DNA of 64,000 nt from Lacrimispora sp. 210928-DFI.3.58 (GCF_020554865.1 NZ_JAJCIC010000003.1:124001-188000), one strand, 5' to 3'; positions 1 to 8,603 are shown, numbered from the stretch's first letter. Notes: generated from the letters alone by a model not told the origin. Made by a program: numbers and translations.

Positions 1-1191
1 ATAAGAAAATATGTTATTAGTGGTAACAGTACAATTCCCGGAGCTTCAACCGTTCATTTTGATGAGATTGCAAAAGACAAGATTTTCCAGTCTATAGATA
101 AGATAAAGGGAATGAAGGCAATCATTAGGGAAAGCTACATTTCATTAAAAAATAGACTTGGAAGAGTTCCTCTTTTAATAGACTTTTATGAAAACGAAGA
201 GATGGATCCTTTGGTGATAATTAGGGAATACAAGACCTATTATGCATTTATAGAAGCCATGGAAAAATCAAATTATGTGAATCCTTTAAGTGAACAGGAA
301 AAGCTGACAATTGAATATCTTTCCAAGACTATTCTTAGCGGAGTTCGTCCAGATGAACTTGAAATATTGAAGGAATTGATGTTAAAGGACAATGTCTCTG
401 TAAGTGAATTTGCAAATAAGTACAGAGAAACCTATGGATATGAAATTGCATTGTCGCAGATTAATGAAGCAGTGCGTGTTCTTCAAGGACATTTTACAAG
501 TAATGAGAAAGAGTATGAGAAATTCTGTCATATAGATATTTTGGAATATGACAAAGAACGTGTAATAAAGCGTATTTCCAGCTATACTAACAGACTTTCT
601 CATAAAGAATTTTATAAGCAAATTGAGGATATAATCTCCGTAGGAATTGCTCGGTATCATGATAAATATCTTGATAGCAGAAATGATGAAGGTCCTTTTG
701 TACTTTATGAAAAATATTCAAGGCGAGATGTTAGCCTGCTTATGAATTGTGGAAAGGATTTATCTTCTGTAATGTTTGGAATGAAGCGTATAGAGGATGA
801 TGTATTTATTTTCATCACATACCATAAGGAAGAGAGCAAGGACGAGAAAAATTATGTAGATGGCAAACCGGACTATGCAGATGCTTTTGAAGACAATATG
901 ATCTTTAAATGGGATTCCAAAATAGGTATGAGTAAGGAAAGCTCTTATATGATAGATGTTATCTCGGCTCCACGTAAGCATTTACTTGTGAAGAAGAGTG
1001 ATGCAGAGAGTAATTTCTATTACATGGGGCAATTTGATGTGGTTGAGGCTATAAATTCCACGAAAGAAGATAACAAGGGCAAGATGCAGCCAATAACGAA
1101 GGTAACAATGAAAATGCATCATCCAGTGCGTGAAGATTTATTAAGATATTTACAGAGCAACATTAATGTTGCAGAGGAGAATGCAGTATGA
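1..1191 (+). CDS. DEAD/DEAH-type helicase, C-terminal part (DUF3427), 5' truncated by window edge
   Basis: The frame is open from base 1, so the gene starts outside the window; the ATG at 112 is internal. The visible part of about 396 residues resembles the C-terminal DUF3427 region of SF2 helicases that carry an N-terminal PLD-like nuclease domain. The stretch just before the ATG (GASTVHFDEIAKDKIFQSI) is where the helicase core passes into DUF3427. No helicase motif is visible here, so the ATPase part is inferred from family architecture. The stop overlaps the start of the NUDIX gene (ATGA), indicating translational coupling; DUF3427 helicases and MutT-like NUDIX proteins are commonly paired. 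Codon use is AT-rich compared with the core genes further right. Confidence 0.72.
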   Translation: MRKYVISGNSTIPGASTVHFDEIAKDKIFQSIDKIKGMKAIIRESYISLKNRLGRVPLLIDFYENEEMDPLVIIREYKTYYAFIEAMEKSNYVNPLSEQEKLTIEYLSKTILSGVRPDELEILKELMLKDNVSVSEFANKYRETYGYEIALSQINEAVRVLQGHFTSNEKEYEKFCHIDILEYDKERVIKRISSYTNRLSHKEFYKQIEDIISVGIARYHDKYLDSRNDEGPFVLYEKYSRRDVSLLMNCGKDLSSVMFGMKRIEDDVFIFITYHKEESKDEKNYVDGKPDYADAFEDNMIFKWDSKIGMSKESSYMIDVISAPRKHLLVKKSDAESNFYYMGQFDVVEAINSTKEDNKGKMQPITKVTMKMHHPVREDLLRYLQSNINVAEENAV

Positions 1192-1601
1192 AAACAATTC
1201 GAGTAGTTGCAGCAATAATCTGTGACAATATAGAAGAAAAAAATAAAATTTTTGCTACTGCCAGAGGTTATGGCGAATTCAAAGGTGGCTGGGAGTTTCC
1301 AGGAGGAAAGATTGAACAAGGAGAAACTCCACAGCAAGCATTGATTCGTGAAATAAAGGAGGAGCTTGATACTGATATTAAAGTTGGGAATCTGATAGAT
1401 ACAATAGAGTATGATTACCCGGCATTCCATCTTTCTATGGATTGCTTTTGGGCAGAGGTGATATCAGGAAATCTTGAACTAAGGGAAGCTGAAGACGCGA
1501 GATGGCTTACGAAGGATGAATTGGATTCTGTAGAATGGCTTCCAGCGGATATAATCCTTGTCGAGACGATTAAGGTACAGATGAGTGATGTGTTGGATTA
1601 G
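1188..1601 (+). CDS. NUDIX hydrolase, MutT-like (deoxy)nucleoside triphosphate pyrophosphohydrolase
   Basis: This 137-residue protein has a complete Nudix box, G-x5-E-x7-REIKEEL, at about residues 40-62, including GGKIEQGE and REIKEELD. The family hydrolyses nucleoside diphosphates linked to another moiety; the short, MutT-like length and the EFPGGKIE segment suggest a nucleotide sanitising enzyme such as an 8-oxo-dGTPase or CTP pyrophosphohydrolase. The start ATG overlaps the helicase stop by four bases, so the two are probably one operon. Whether the pair is a repair or a defence unit is not decided by the sequence. The substrate is inferred; the catalytic motif is directly visible. Confidence 0.88.
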   Translation: MKTIRVVAAIICDNIEEKNKIFATARGYGEFKGGWEFPGGKIEQGETPQQALIREIKEELDTDIKVGNLIDTIEYDYPAFHLSMDCFWAEVISGNLELREAEDARWLTKDELDSVEWLPADIILVETIKVQMSDVLD

Positions 1602-1741
1602 TTATATGGTGTGTGGCAATAACTATATCATTTCAAATGGGCTAGGATGGTCTTAAGGCTAATTACAGATTATATCTGAGAAGATGTACTATGATTTAGT
1701 GCTGGAAGAATAAAAATTGATGCAGCAAGGAGAAAAGTTGG

Positions 1742-2057
1742 ATGATGGTTATTTCAAAATCAGATTGGAAACTGTTCCGGGAGAGAATTCCTGAGTGGCA
1801 GGAACATTACATGGAGCGACTTACAAAGGAATATATTAAATTATTGAGTTCACCGGGAAATGCATCAGATCATTTCTGGGAACTTGAGAAAAGAATCAAG
1901 CAGGATAAGAAGCATTCAGGTGTGTATAGAACTGAGAAAATCAACAGCAATTTTGGATATTGCGATGTATGTCCGGGATGAGGTTATCACAATGGATGAG
2001 CTGGAAGGTTTCAGCGAAGATATGATTGATGCAGTGAAGTTGATTCTGAGCAGGTAA
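1742..2057 (+). pseudogene. Small conserved 'multidrug transporter'-annotated cytosolic protein, broken by a frameshift
   Basis: Two overlapping frames together give one conserved small protein of about 105 residues. Frame 1 (1742-1981) carries the N-terminal half (ISKSDWKLFRERIPEWQEHY ... FWELEKRIKQDKKHSGV) and another frame, to 2057, carries the C-terminal half (IELRKSTAILDIAMYVRDEV ... DAVKLILSR). The switch lies near 1920-1926 and needs one base to be skipped, so an extra base was probably inserted. Small proteins of this kind are common in Lachnospiraceae and are often labelled multidrug transporter, although nothing here looks like a membrane protein. Function is unknown. It belongs to a run of decayed genes. 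Confidence 0.6.
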
Positions 2058-2065
2058 GTGAATTT

Positions 2066-2407
2066 ATGAGATTAAAAAATATCCTACTCGTAGTGAGCAA
2101 TATTGAGCAGTCGAAGAGGTTTTATCATGACTTCTTTGGACTGCAGATTGTATGTGATTTTGGAGAAAACGTTATTCTTAGTGAAGGATTGGTATTACAG
2201 GAGCAGTTAATAAAGAACGATACAGTGGCTGGTAATGCATCTGAACTATTCTTCGAGGAGAATGACTTTGATGCATTTTTGCATTTAATAGAAAAATATC
2301 CGGAGCAGGTTCGGTTAATTGGTGGAGTCAGAACCAATAGCTGGGGCAAGCGTGCGTTGTAGCTATTGGATCCGGATGAGTATATTATTGAAATGGCAGA
2401 GAGGTGA
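2066..2407 (+). pseudogene. VOC/glyoxalase-family protein with an in-frame amber stop
   Basis: The first 98 residues have the start of a vicinal oxygen chelate (glyoxalase/bleomycin resistance) fold: LKNILLVVSNIEQSKRFYHD, then FGLQIVCDFGENVILSEGL. A TAG at 2360-2362 interrupts the frame after KRAL, and the same frame continues with LLDPDEYIIEMAER to a TGA at 2405. That tail is the usual C-terminal strand of the family and contains the conserved metal-ligand glutamate (YIIE). The stop replaces what is usually an arginine or similar residue. A functional product therefore needs readthrough; decay is the simplest reading. Confidence 0.7.
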
Positions 2408-2703
2408 ATATAGTCGTTAAAAAAAGTAAGATTGAAGTGATCAAGGCTACCTTTGATGAAGAACTGGCAAAGGAATATGGTGTTACCTGTGTCTGTCCGG
2501 CTCGTGAGGTGGGAAATGTTTTTGCACTTTGCCATATGGATGATGATGCACTGTTGTATGGAGACTGGATTCAGACTACTGGTGTATCTATCAATTCCTG
2601 TAACGATGGTATAAGGGCAGTCATTTTTAAGATTATCAGAATTAATGAGGAATCGGATAATCTTTATATGTCAGATGGGATTCCAACAGGAGTGAAGAAT
2701 TAA
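2404..2703 (+). CDS. TIGR04076-like small protein with an apparent internal deletion
   Basis: The frame encodes 99 residues from a GTG. It begins like TIGR04076 family proteins (KIEVIKATFDEELAKEYG, then a CP motif) and ends like them (YGDWIQTTGVSINSCNDG then IRAVIFKI). About 30 residues that normally lie between the CP motif and the VFAL segment appear to be missing, as far as I remember the family. The gene starts four bases before the end of the broken VOC gene. It may be an expressed short form or another decaying remnant in this cluster. Function of the family is unknown. Confidence 0.42.
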   Translation: MNIVVKKSKIEVIKATFDEELAKEYGVTCVCPAREVGNVFALCHMDDDALLYGDWIQTTGVSINSCNDGIRAVIFKIIRINEESDNLYMSDGIPTGVKN

Positions 2704-2752
2704 CTGCAAGCTATGGGAGGGGCGTGCGGAAATTCAGGGCAAGGATTAGGGT

Positions 2753-2899
2753 ATGCTTGCTCTCATTAGGTATATCGCTGATGAGGATAAGCCTGAGAAG
2801 ATTCTTGAGAATCCTCAGGTAATCAAGACTCTGGTTGTCAGAAACGGAAAGCAGTCTATGTTGAGTTATCAGCCAGATGTATGGAAGGGATGGGACTAA
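2753..2899 (+). pseudogene. ArsC/Spx-like thioredoxin-fold protein, C-terminal fragment
   Basis: A 48-codon frame, MLALIRYIADEDKPEKILEN onward to PDVWKGWD, matches the C-terminal third of arsenate-reductase-like (ArsC/YusI) proteins, including the VVRNGKQSMLSYQPDVWK region that normally ends them. The N-terminal two thirds, with the redox cysteine, are absent: an in-frame TAG sits at 2747 just before the ATG. It has no good ribosome site and is most likely a relic. Confidence 0.6.
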
Positions 2900-2912
2900 T
2901 TGGGAGGTGCTT

Positions 2913-3029
2913 ATGATCTTAGCAAAGCCAATAGAGAATTTTGCAGGTATAACACTGGAAGGTGATCATGAAGATTTTTATGAGAAAATGGAAAGTATAT
3001 AGAGAATGGCCGGTCTGGAAGATAAATAA
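2913..3029 (+). pseudogene. DUF6904-like fragment with an in-frame amber codon
   Basis: After a GGGAGG ribosome site an ATG at 2913 opens MILAKPIENFAGITLEGDHE and stops at a TAG (3000-3002), then continues in frame for eight codons to TAA. The opening resembles the N-terminus of small DUF6904-type proteins, from memory and with low certainty. It is the fourth broken small gene in a row. From 3030 to about 3240 I see no gene, only low-complexity AT-rich DNA. Confidence 0.33.
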
Positions 3030-3244
3030 TTCACAGAAATCCGTTGCCTGCTTCGTGTGAAGGGTAGGGGTGGCCGAAATCTCTACGGGACTGCTCTTAC
3101 TAGAACGGCGGGTGGGGCTTGCGTGTGCAGTTGCGAAATGAAATATTTTTTGGTATGGGAAGAGGGGAGATAAACAATCGGGTTCTGGGTATAATAAATA
3201 GTGTGTTGCCAAAATAGAAACAATAATAAAAAAACTTAAATAGG

Positions 3245-3286
3245 AGTCAAGAAAATATTGACTATCGGATTCGTTCTGCATATAAT
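3245..3286 (+). promoter_or_regulatory. Sigma-70 type promoter with palindromic operator for the XRE operon
   Basis: A -35 TTGACT (3258-3263) and a -10 TATAAT (3281-3286) are separated by exactly 17 bases. The -35 is also the right arm of an inverted repeat AGTCAA-N7-TTGACT (3245-3263), as expected for a dimeric repressor. The XRE protein encoded just downstream is the obvious candidate for autoregulation. Confidence 0.75.
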
Positions 3287-3336
3287 AATAGTGTGAATTG
3301 AGTTATTATAGTTAATTTTACTTGGAGGTACTTGTG

Positions 3337-3711
3337 ATGGTAAACATGAATGAGATTATCAGTAACAATATTATGAATATTATGAAGCAGAATGACAAGA
3401 AACAGGTTGATCTTGCTGGATATCTCGGTGTATCTAAGCAGGTTATAAGTAAAATGCTTAGTGGAGCCAGAATGATTAATGCGATTGAACTGCAGAAAAT
3501 AGCAGAGTTCCTGGGTGTTACAATGGAACGTCTGGTAAAGGTTCCACAGATGATTCCAGAAACGAATACTGTGAAGGCTTTTATGGGAAGAGTTGAATCT
3601 CAGGAAGCAAAGGATGGCCTTGAAATTGCAGATGAGATTGCAAATATGATTTGTTTCTATGCTCGTACTCATGAAAATGCAGCAGAAATGATGCAACCAT
3701 GGGAGGCATAA
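3337..3711 (+). CDS. XRE-family helix-turn-helix transcriptional regulator
   Basis: The protein of about 124 residues has a Cro/C1-type helix-turn-helix: NDKKQVDLAGYLGVSKQVIS then KMLSGARMINAIELQKIAEF. The start is taken as ATG 3337, eight bases after GGAGG (3324-3328), rather than the upstream TTG. The C-terminal half is helical and may bind the protease partner. It is the first gene of a tight three-gene operon with an ImmA/IrrE protease (4-base gap) and a PIN-like protein. In ImmR/ImmA pairs such as that of ICEBs1 the protease destroys the repressor, so this protein is probably the repressor of its own operon. Confidence 0.9.
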   Translation: MVNMNEIISNNIMNIMKQNDKKQVDLAGYLGVSKQVISKMLSGARMINAIELQKIAEFLGVTMERLVKVPQMIPETNTVKAFMGRVESQEAKDGLEIADEIANMICFYARTHENAAEMMQPWEA

Positions 3712-3715
3712 GCCT

Positions 3716-4540
3716 ATGTGTAAAGTCTTGAACAACAGCCTTTATATAAAGGATCGTAAAAAATATATAAAGATAAGTGAATGTGTGACAAGCTTTAATT
3801 CTCTCTATAATAAGAATAACATCGTTCAGGACGATATTTTTAGCGTGTTAGAAAATTATGTGGCTCGTCATGATATGCCATTTGAACTGCTTAGATATCC
3901 AATAGGGGATGCAGAATTATGTGCCTGTACATTTATAAGACAAGGACGAATGTTTGTGATGATTAATTCTGCAATTCCTTTATCAAAACAAATATTTGCA
4001 GCAGCACATGAGTTGTATCATATTTTTTGCTATTTTGAAGAGAAAGATTTTGCATTATTACAGTCAGGATCCATTCTCGAATCAGATGTTATTGACGATG
4101 AAGCAAAAGAACTTGAGGATATGGAAGCAAATGCTTTTGCTGCGCTTTTTTTAGTTCCAAAGGATCGCCTTGAAGAACAGTCAGATGTTTACAATTTATC
4201 CTATAAGAATGCTTCGGTTCAGGTGATTCTTAAAGTAATGGATATTTTTGCAATTCCATACAAGGCAGCAGTACTCAGACTTTTTGAAGAAGAGAAGATT
4301 GATATAAAAACTGCGAAGAAGCTTTTGCAGATTGATAGTGATGAAATCAATAAGCAGATTGAAGTGACCGGAAAAGCTGCAAGATGGCAGGAAATCCCTA
4401 GAAATCTCATCCGATTTGGAAGTTTATCAGAAAAAATGTATGATCTGGAACAGTGGGAAGGTGTACGGGACGAACGTTTGAAAAGCGATAAGGCCAGGTT
4501 AAATGAGATTGTAAAAATGTTAGGGAAACTAGCGAGGTAG
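3716..4540 (+). CDS. ImmA/IrrE-family zinc metallopeptidase (COG2856)
   Basis: The 274-residue protein carries the zinc motif HExxH as AAAHELYHIF at about residue 97. A downstream acidic helix, EDMEANAFAALFLVP, is the usual third-ligand segment of ImmA/IrrE peptidases. The N-terminal 90 residues and C-terminal 100 residues are not recognisable by eye. Family members cleave XRE-type repressors in response to a signal, such as DNA damage in IrrE or peptide signalling in ImmA. Here the gene follows an XRE gene and its stop overlaps the next start, so the protease probably controls release of the PIN-like protein. The target is inferred from gene order. Confidence 0.88.
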   Translation: MCKVLNNSLYIKDRKKYIKISECVTSFNSLYNKNNIVQDDIFSVLENYVARHDMPFELLRYPIGDAELCACTFIRQGRMFVMINSAIPLSKQIFAAAHELYHIFCYFEEKDFALLQSGSILESDVIDDEAKELEDMEANAFAALFLVPKDRLEEQSDVYNLSYKNASVQVILKVMDIFAIPYKAAVLRLFEEEKIDIKTAKKLLQIDSDEINKQIEVTGKAARWQEIPRNLIRFGSLSEKMYDLEQWEGVRDERLKSDKARLNEIVKMLGKLAR

Positions 4541-5352
4541 TGTCAATGGAGATAGACAAGAAATATGCCTTGCTGGATACTGACTTTTTATACAAAGCAC
4601 ATTTGGCAAGGAATACAGCAAATCATACATTGGCAGAATTTGTTCTTAATTTTGACGATTACGAATTTTTTTGTCATGAAATGATAAAAGAAGAACTGAC
4701 AAGACATGAAATCAATCCGGATCCCAATCCATGGCTTGAAGAAAAAATCACAGCTGGAAGAATAAAGCTGTATTCTGATCGTGATATTGTGAATGAATTA
4801 AGTAAAATTTATGGAGCAGCAGCGACACTCACATATAAATCCTTACTTCAGATTAGTTGTGATACTTTTAATGCCGGATTTTATGAAGAATATTATGGTT
4901 CTTTAGAATATACTGAAAATGTAACAGATATTGATTGTTTTCTTGCAGCATTAAAAGGGTGCGATGATAATATACCGCATCAAAATGGTTTGGGAGAAAA
5001 GAAAACCTATGTCTTAGTTCAGATGATGGAGATACTTTACAATAAGCAGGTATATGTATTCTGTTCCGATGATTTTAAAGCAAGACAGAGCATTGCCGGT
5101 TTAACTAAACCAATTAATTGCATAAGTATCTTAGGTGTGTTCTATAAGCTGATGAAAATGGGGTATGATAAAGCTGAAATGCAAGAATACTATAATCAGT
5201 TATCAGCTTTTTTAAAGAATCAGACAGAGTATAGGGTTTGGTCGCTGTCCGGCCATCAGAGAATCAGAGTGTCAATTACGCAGGTGCTGGATGATATTTA
5301 TGATGGAAAGTTTCAGTTATTGAGAAATGGAGACTTACAATACATAAAATAA
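4540..5352 (+). CDS. PIN-like domain protein, candidate ribonuclease effector
   Basis: The 270-residue protein has spaced acidic residues fitting a PIN-like nuclease: LLDTDFLYK near residue 13, KEELTRHE near 50, TDIDCFLAAL near 130 and FCSDDFKARQ near 183. The fold call is from motif spacing, not from a profile. It is the third gene of the XRE/ImmA operon; the GTG start overlaps the protease stop by one base, and an ATG three codons further is a possible alternative. This suggests a toxin whose expression is repressed by the XRE protein and released by proteolysis. The gene is AT-rich and is followed directly by an IS remnant. Confidence 0.6.
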   Translation: MSMEIDKKYALLDTDFLYKAHLARNTANHTLAEFVLNFDDYEFFCHEMIKEELTRHEINPDPNPWLEEKITAGRIKLYSDRDIVNELSKIYGAAATLTYKSLLQISCDTFNAGFYEEYYGSLEYTENVTDIDCFLAALKGCDDNIPHQNGLGEKKTYVLVQMMEILYNKQVYVFCSDDFKARQSIAGLTKPINCISILGVFYKLMKMGYDKAEMQEYYNQLSAFLKNQTEYRVWSLSGHQRIRVSITQVLDDIYDGKFQLLRNGDLQYIK

Positions 5353-5356
5353 TTCC

Positions 5357-5930
5357 ATAAAAATTATACCGAATTTGGTGAGCCTTATTAACTGGTTTTG
5401 CCATTAAATTTGGTAGGTTTGATTCAGGATGATGATTCTGTCCAACTGCTGAGCCACGAATTGGAGGAACTTAACTACAGCTTCCTGTATCAGGCTTACT
5501 CCGCCAAAGGCAGAAATTCGGCAGTGGATCCCAAGACCATGTTCAAGCTCCTGACCTATGCTTATTCCCAAAACATCTATGCGTCCAGAAAGATCGAAAC
5601 GGCATGTAAGCGAGATGTCAACTTCATGTGGCTTCTTGCCGGACAAAAAGCATCCGATCACAGCACGATTGCTCGATTCCGTACAGGATTTCTTCTGGAT
5701 GCCTGTGAAGAGACCTATTTTATCAAATGGTGAAACGGTTAGAGAAGGCCGGTAAGCTGTCCAAAGAGACGGTCTTTATTGATGGGACAAAGCTGGAGGC
5801 CTCTGCGAACAAATATAACCTGCAGCCGGAATCTGGCATAGTATTTACCTGCATGACCTCAGATTTCTTCCTGGAGGAAGCAGATGAATGGAGGTCGGAG
5901 TGCTGGCGGATAAGGCCGGAGCGCAGCTGA
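5357..5930 (+). mobile_element. IS1182-family transposase remnant
   Basis: Reading frames here match the N-terminal part of IS1182 transposases: NYTEFGEPY, stop, LVLPLNLVGLIQDDDSVQLL, then KTMFKLLTYAYSQNIYASRK and DHSTIARFRTGFL. An in-frame TAA at 5389-5391 stands where the family has glutamine. A frameshift near 5725 moves the reading into KRLEKAGKLSKETVFIDGTK, and the catalytic C-terminal half is missing. No terminal inverted repeats were identified. It is a dead, 3'-truncated copy that marks the right edge of the accessory zone. Confidence 0.85.
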
Positions 5931-5995
5931 CGGCCGGACAGCAGAAATATGTTGTGGATACACTGATGGAGTGGATCCGCAGGCAGATGGAATGA
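5888..5995 (+). CDS. Short unknown reading frame ahead of the uvrA-like gene
   Basis: An ATG at 5888, about ten bases after GGAGGA, opens a 35-codon frame, MEVGVLADKAGAQLTAGQQK to RRQME. It ends 22 bases before the UvrA-like start. It is either a small leader gene or the C-terminal relic of a gene cut by the IS1182 insertion. I do not recognise the sequence. Confidence 0.28.
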   Translation: MEVGVLADKAGAQLTAGQQKYVVDTLMEWIRRQME

Positions 5996-6017
5996 TGAAA
6001 TAGAGGTTATTACGGAT

Positions 6018-8522
6018 ATGAGCAGAAGAAGCAATACCCCTCCGCAGAAGATCAGGATCCGCGGCGGACGGGTACATAACCTGAAAAATATTGATGTGGA
6101 TATTCCGCTAAATAAGATCGTAGGAATTGCAGGCGTTTCCGGTTCCGGCAAATCCTCATTGGCCCTCGGCATTCTGTATGCGGAGGGTTCCAGGCGGTAT
6201 CTGGAATCCCTTTCTACCTATACGAGACGGCGCATGACACAGGCGGAGAAGGCCCAGGTGGATGAGGTCCTCTATGTGCCGGCTGCCCTGGCCCTTCGCC
6301 AGAGACCGGGAGTGCCCGGAATCCGCAGCACCTTTGGCACCGGCACGGAGCTTTTGAACAGTCTTCGCCTCATGTATTCGAGACTTGCCAGCCATTGCTG
6401 CCCGAAAGGACATTATGTGGAGCCTTCGTTGAATGTGGCGGCAGGGTTGGAATTAGCCTGCCCGGTCTGCGGGGAGCATTTCTTGGCGCCAGGGGCAGAA
6501 GAGCTGGCATTCAACAGCCAGGGGGCCTGCAGAAGATGCGATGGTACAGGAATTGTCCGGACGGTTGACGAATCCACTCTGGTGCCGGATGAAAGCCTCA
6601 CCATTGACGAGGGAGCTGTTGCGCCGTGGCAGACGCTCATGTGGTCTCTGATGAAGGATATTGCCCGCGACCTGGGCGTACGGACGGATGTGCCCTTCAA
6701 AGATCTGACATCGGAAGAACGTGACATGGTGTTTCATGGACCCGCAGTGAAAAAGCATATGATCTACCAGAATCAGACCAGCGGCGCTGCAGGAGAAATG
6801 GACTTTACCTACTTTAATGCAACCTATACTGTGGAAAATGCCCTGTCCAAGGTCAAGGACGAAAAGGGGATGAAGCGTGTGGAGAAATTCCTGCGGCAGA
6901 GCATCTGTCCTGATTGCAGGGGAACCAGACTCAGTGAGAGGGCAAGAGCGCCAAGGCTTCGCGGAATTTCACTGGCTGAAGCCTGCACATTGACACTCTC
7001 TGATTTAATTGAATGGGTGAAAGGTGTTCCCTCCTCTCTGCCGGAAGAAATGAAGCCAATGGCGGAAAGCATTTGCGAATCCTTCCAGAGCGCTGCGAAG
7101 CGGCTGATGGACCTGGGACTTTCCTACCTGACACTCGACCGTGCCGCGTCTACGCTTTCAACGGGAGAGCGTCAGAGAATGCAGCTTGCCAGAGCTGTGC
7201 GCAACCGCACTACGGGCGTCCTCTATGTGCTGGATGAGCCGTCTATCGGCCTGCATCCCTCCAACATGGAAGGTCTGATCGGTGTGATGGAGGATCTGCT
7301 GTCAGATGGAAACAGCATTATTCTGGTCGATCACGATACAAATGTGCTGTCCCAGGCAGACTGGCTGATCGAGATGGGGCCGGAGGCTGGAGCAAAGGGC
7401 GGAACGATCATTGCACAGGGAGAGCTTGAGGAGGTTGAGAATGATCCGTCGTCCAGAATAGGAGGCTTTCTTACAGGGAAGACGGTCATCAACATAGGGA
7501 CAAACGCATCTTCGGAAGAGATGTTTGATCTGGGCAGGATCCATCTGTCCACCAATCAGATCCACACAGTGAAACCCCTTGAGGTGGATTTTCCGAAAGG
7601 CAGGCTGATCGCAGTGACCGGTGTATCTGGTTCCGGTAAAACTACCATGGTCCTGGAAAGCCTGATCCCTGGATTGGAGGCATCCATCAAGGGGGAGAAG
7701 CTGCCGGGGCATGTGAATCGTATTTCTGCAGAGGGTATCAGCCAGGTAAAGCTCATTGACGCTACTCCCATTGGCATCAATGTCCGATCCACCGTTGCAA
7801 CCTATGCAAATGTACATGATGAGCTGCGCAAGGTTTTCAGCAGGGCCCAAAAAGCAAAGGAAAAGGGGTATAAGGCGGGCGATTTTTCCTATAATACCGG
7901 AAAGCTGCGCTGCCCGGTCTGCGATGGCACGGGAATGATCAGCCTGGATGTGCAGTTTCTGCCAGACGTGGACATTCCATGCCCGGATTGCGGCGGTTCA
8001 CGATATGGAAAGGAAGCAGGCCTGATCCGGCGAGTTCCGAAAAAGGGCGGAAAAGCTAATTCGCTTCCTGAGCTGATGGATATGAGTGTAGATGAAGCGC
8101 TGGCTGCCTGTGCAGATCTTCCTCTGGTAGCAAAGCGTCTGCAGGTGCTCCGGGATCTGGGCCTTGGCTATCTGACACTGGGGGAGGAAACGCCCAGTCT
8201 GTCCGGCGGCGAGGCACAGCGGTTAAAGCTTGCCAGCGAGATGGGAAGAGGACAGTCGGATTCTGTTTTTGTATTTGATGAACCCACCATCGGCCTGCAT
8301 CCGTTGGATGTGAAAACACTTCTTCAGGTATTCCGCACACTGATCCACAGCGGTGCAACGGTTATTGTCATTGAACACGATCTGGATGTGATAAAAAATT
8401 CCGATTATGTGATCGACATGGGACCGGGCGGCGGCATCCATGGGGGAAGGATCATTGCCAGGGGTACGCCTCAGGAGATCGGCAGAGAAGAAAACAGCAT
8501 TACCGGAGCCTATCTGAGATAG
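6018..8522 (+). CDS. UvrA-like (UvrA2-type) ABC excinuclease subunit
   Basis: The 834-residue protein is shorter than canonical UvrA (about 940) and has two ABC modules. Walker A motifs GVSGSGKSS (about residue 40) and GVSGSGKTT (about 540), signatures LSTGERQRMQLA and LSGGEAQRLKLA, and Walker B VLDEPSIGLH and VFDEPTIGLH are all present. CxxC zinc pairs appear in ACPVCGEHF/CRRCDGTG and CPVCDGTG/CPDCGGSR. Such short UvrA paralogues lack most of the UvrB-binding region and are often linked to tolerance of DNA-binding drugs rather than general repair. There is no uvrB or uvrC nearby, and an IS remnant lies upstream. GC-rich codon use differs from the accessory genes to the left. Confidence 0.9.
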   Translation: MSRRSNTPPQKIRIRGGRVHNLKNIDVDIPLNKIVGIAGVSGSGKSSLALGILYAEGSRRYLESLSTYTRRRMTQAEKAQVDEVLYVPAALALRQRPGVPGIRSTFGTGTELLNSLRLMYSRLASHCCPKGHYVEPSLNVAAGLELACPVCGEHFLAPGAEELAFNSQGACRRCDGTGIVRTVDESTLVPDESLTIDEGAVAPWQTLMWSLMKDIARDLGVRTDVPFKDLTSEERDMVFHGPAVKKHMIYQNQTSGAAGEMDFTYFNATYTVENALSKVKDEKGMKRVEKFLRQSICPDCRGTRLSERARAPRLRGISLAEACTLTLSDLIEWVKGVPSSLPEEMKPMAESICESFQSAAKRLMDLGLSYLTLDRAASTLSTGERQRMQLARAVRNRTTGVLYVLDEPSIGLHPSNMEGLIGVMEDLLSDGNSIILVDHDTNVLSQADWLIEMGPEAGAKGGTIIAQGELEEVENDPSSRIGGFLTGKTVINIGTNASSEEMFDLGRIHLSTNQIHTVKPLEVDFPKGRLIAVTGVSGSGKTTMVLESLIPGLEASIKGEKLPGHVNRISAEGISQVKLIDATPIGINVRSTVATYANVHDELRKVFSRAQKAKEKGYKAGDFSYNTGKLRCPVCDGTGMISLDVQFLPDVDIPCPDCGGSRYGKEAGLIRRVPKKGGKANSLPELMDMSVDEALAACADLPLVAKRLQVLRDLGLGYLTLGEETPSLSGGEAQRLKLASEMGRGQSDSVFVFDEPTIGLHPLDVKTLLQVFRTLIHSGATVIVIEHDLDVIKNSDYVIDMGPGGGIHGGRIIARGTPQEIGREENSITGAYLR

Positions 8523-8558
8523 AAATGCATTTGTGAAAGGGTGATTGGTTTCTATAGA

Positions 8559-8603
8559 CAATAAGCAGTGATCTGTATATGAAAAACAGATCACTGCTTA
8601 TTG
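8559..8603. terminator. Bidirectional hairpin between converging genes
   Basis: An 18-bp perfect inverted repeat with a 9-base loop has its left arm at 8559-8576 (CAATAAGCAGTGATCTGT) and its right arm at 8586-8603. It lies between the UvrA-like gene and the oppositely oriented XRE gene; the last codons and stop of the XRE gene are inside the right arm. No clear T-run follows, so it may act as a structural transcription barrier in both directions. Confidence 0.7.

Noticed and set aside
1742..3029. Genetic code recoding of TAG as sense
   Set aside because: Other genes in the window use TAG as a normal stop (NUDIX, spoVAA, TDT channel), and frameshifts and deletions occur beside the TAG codons, so decay explains the pattern.
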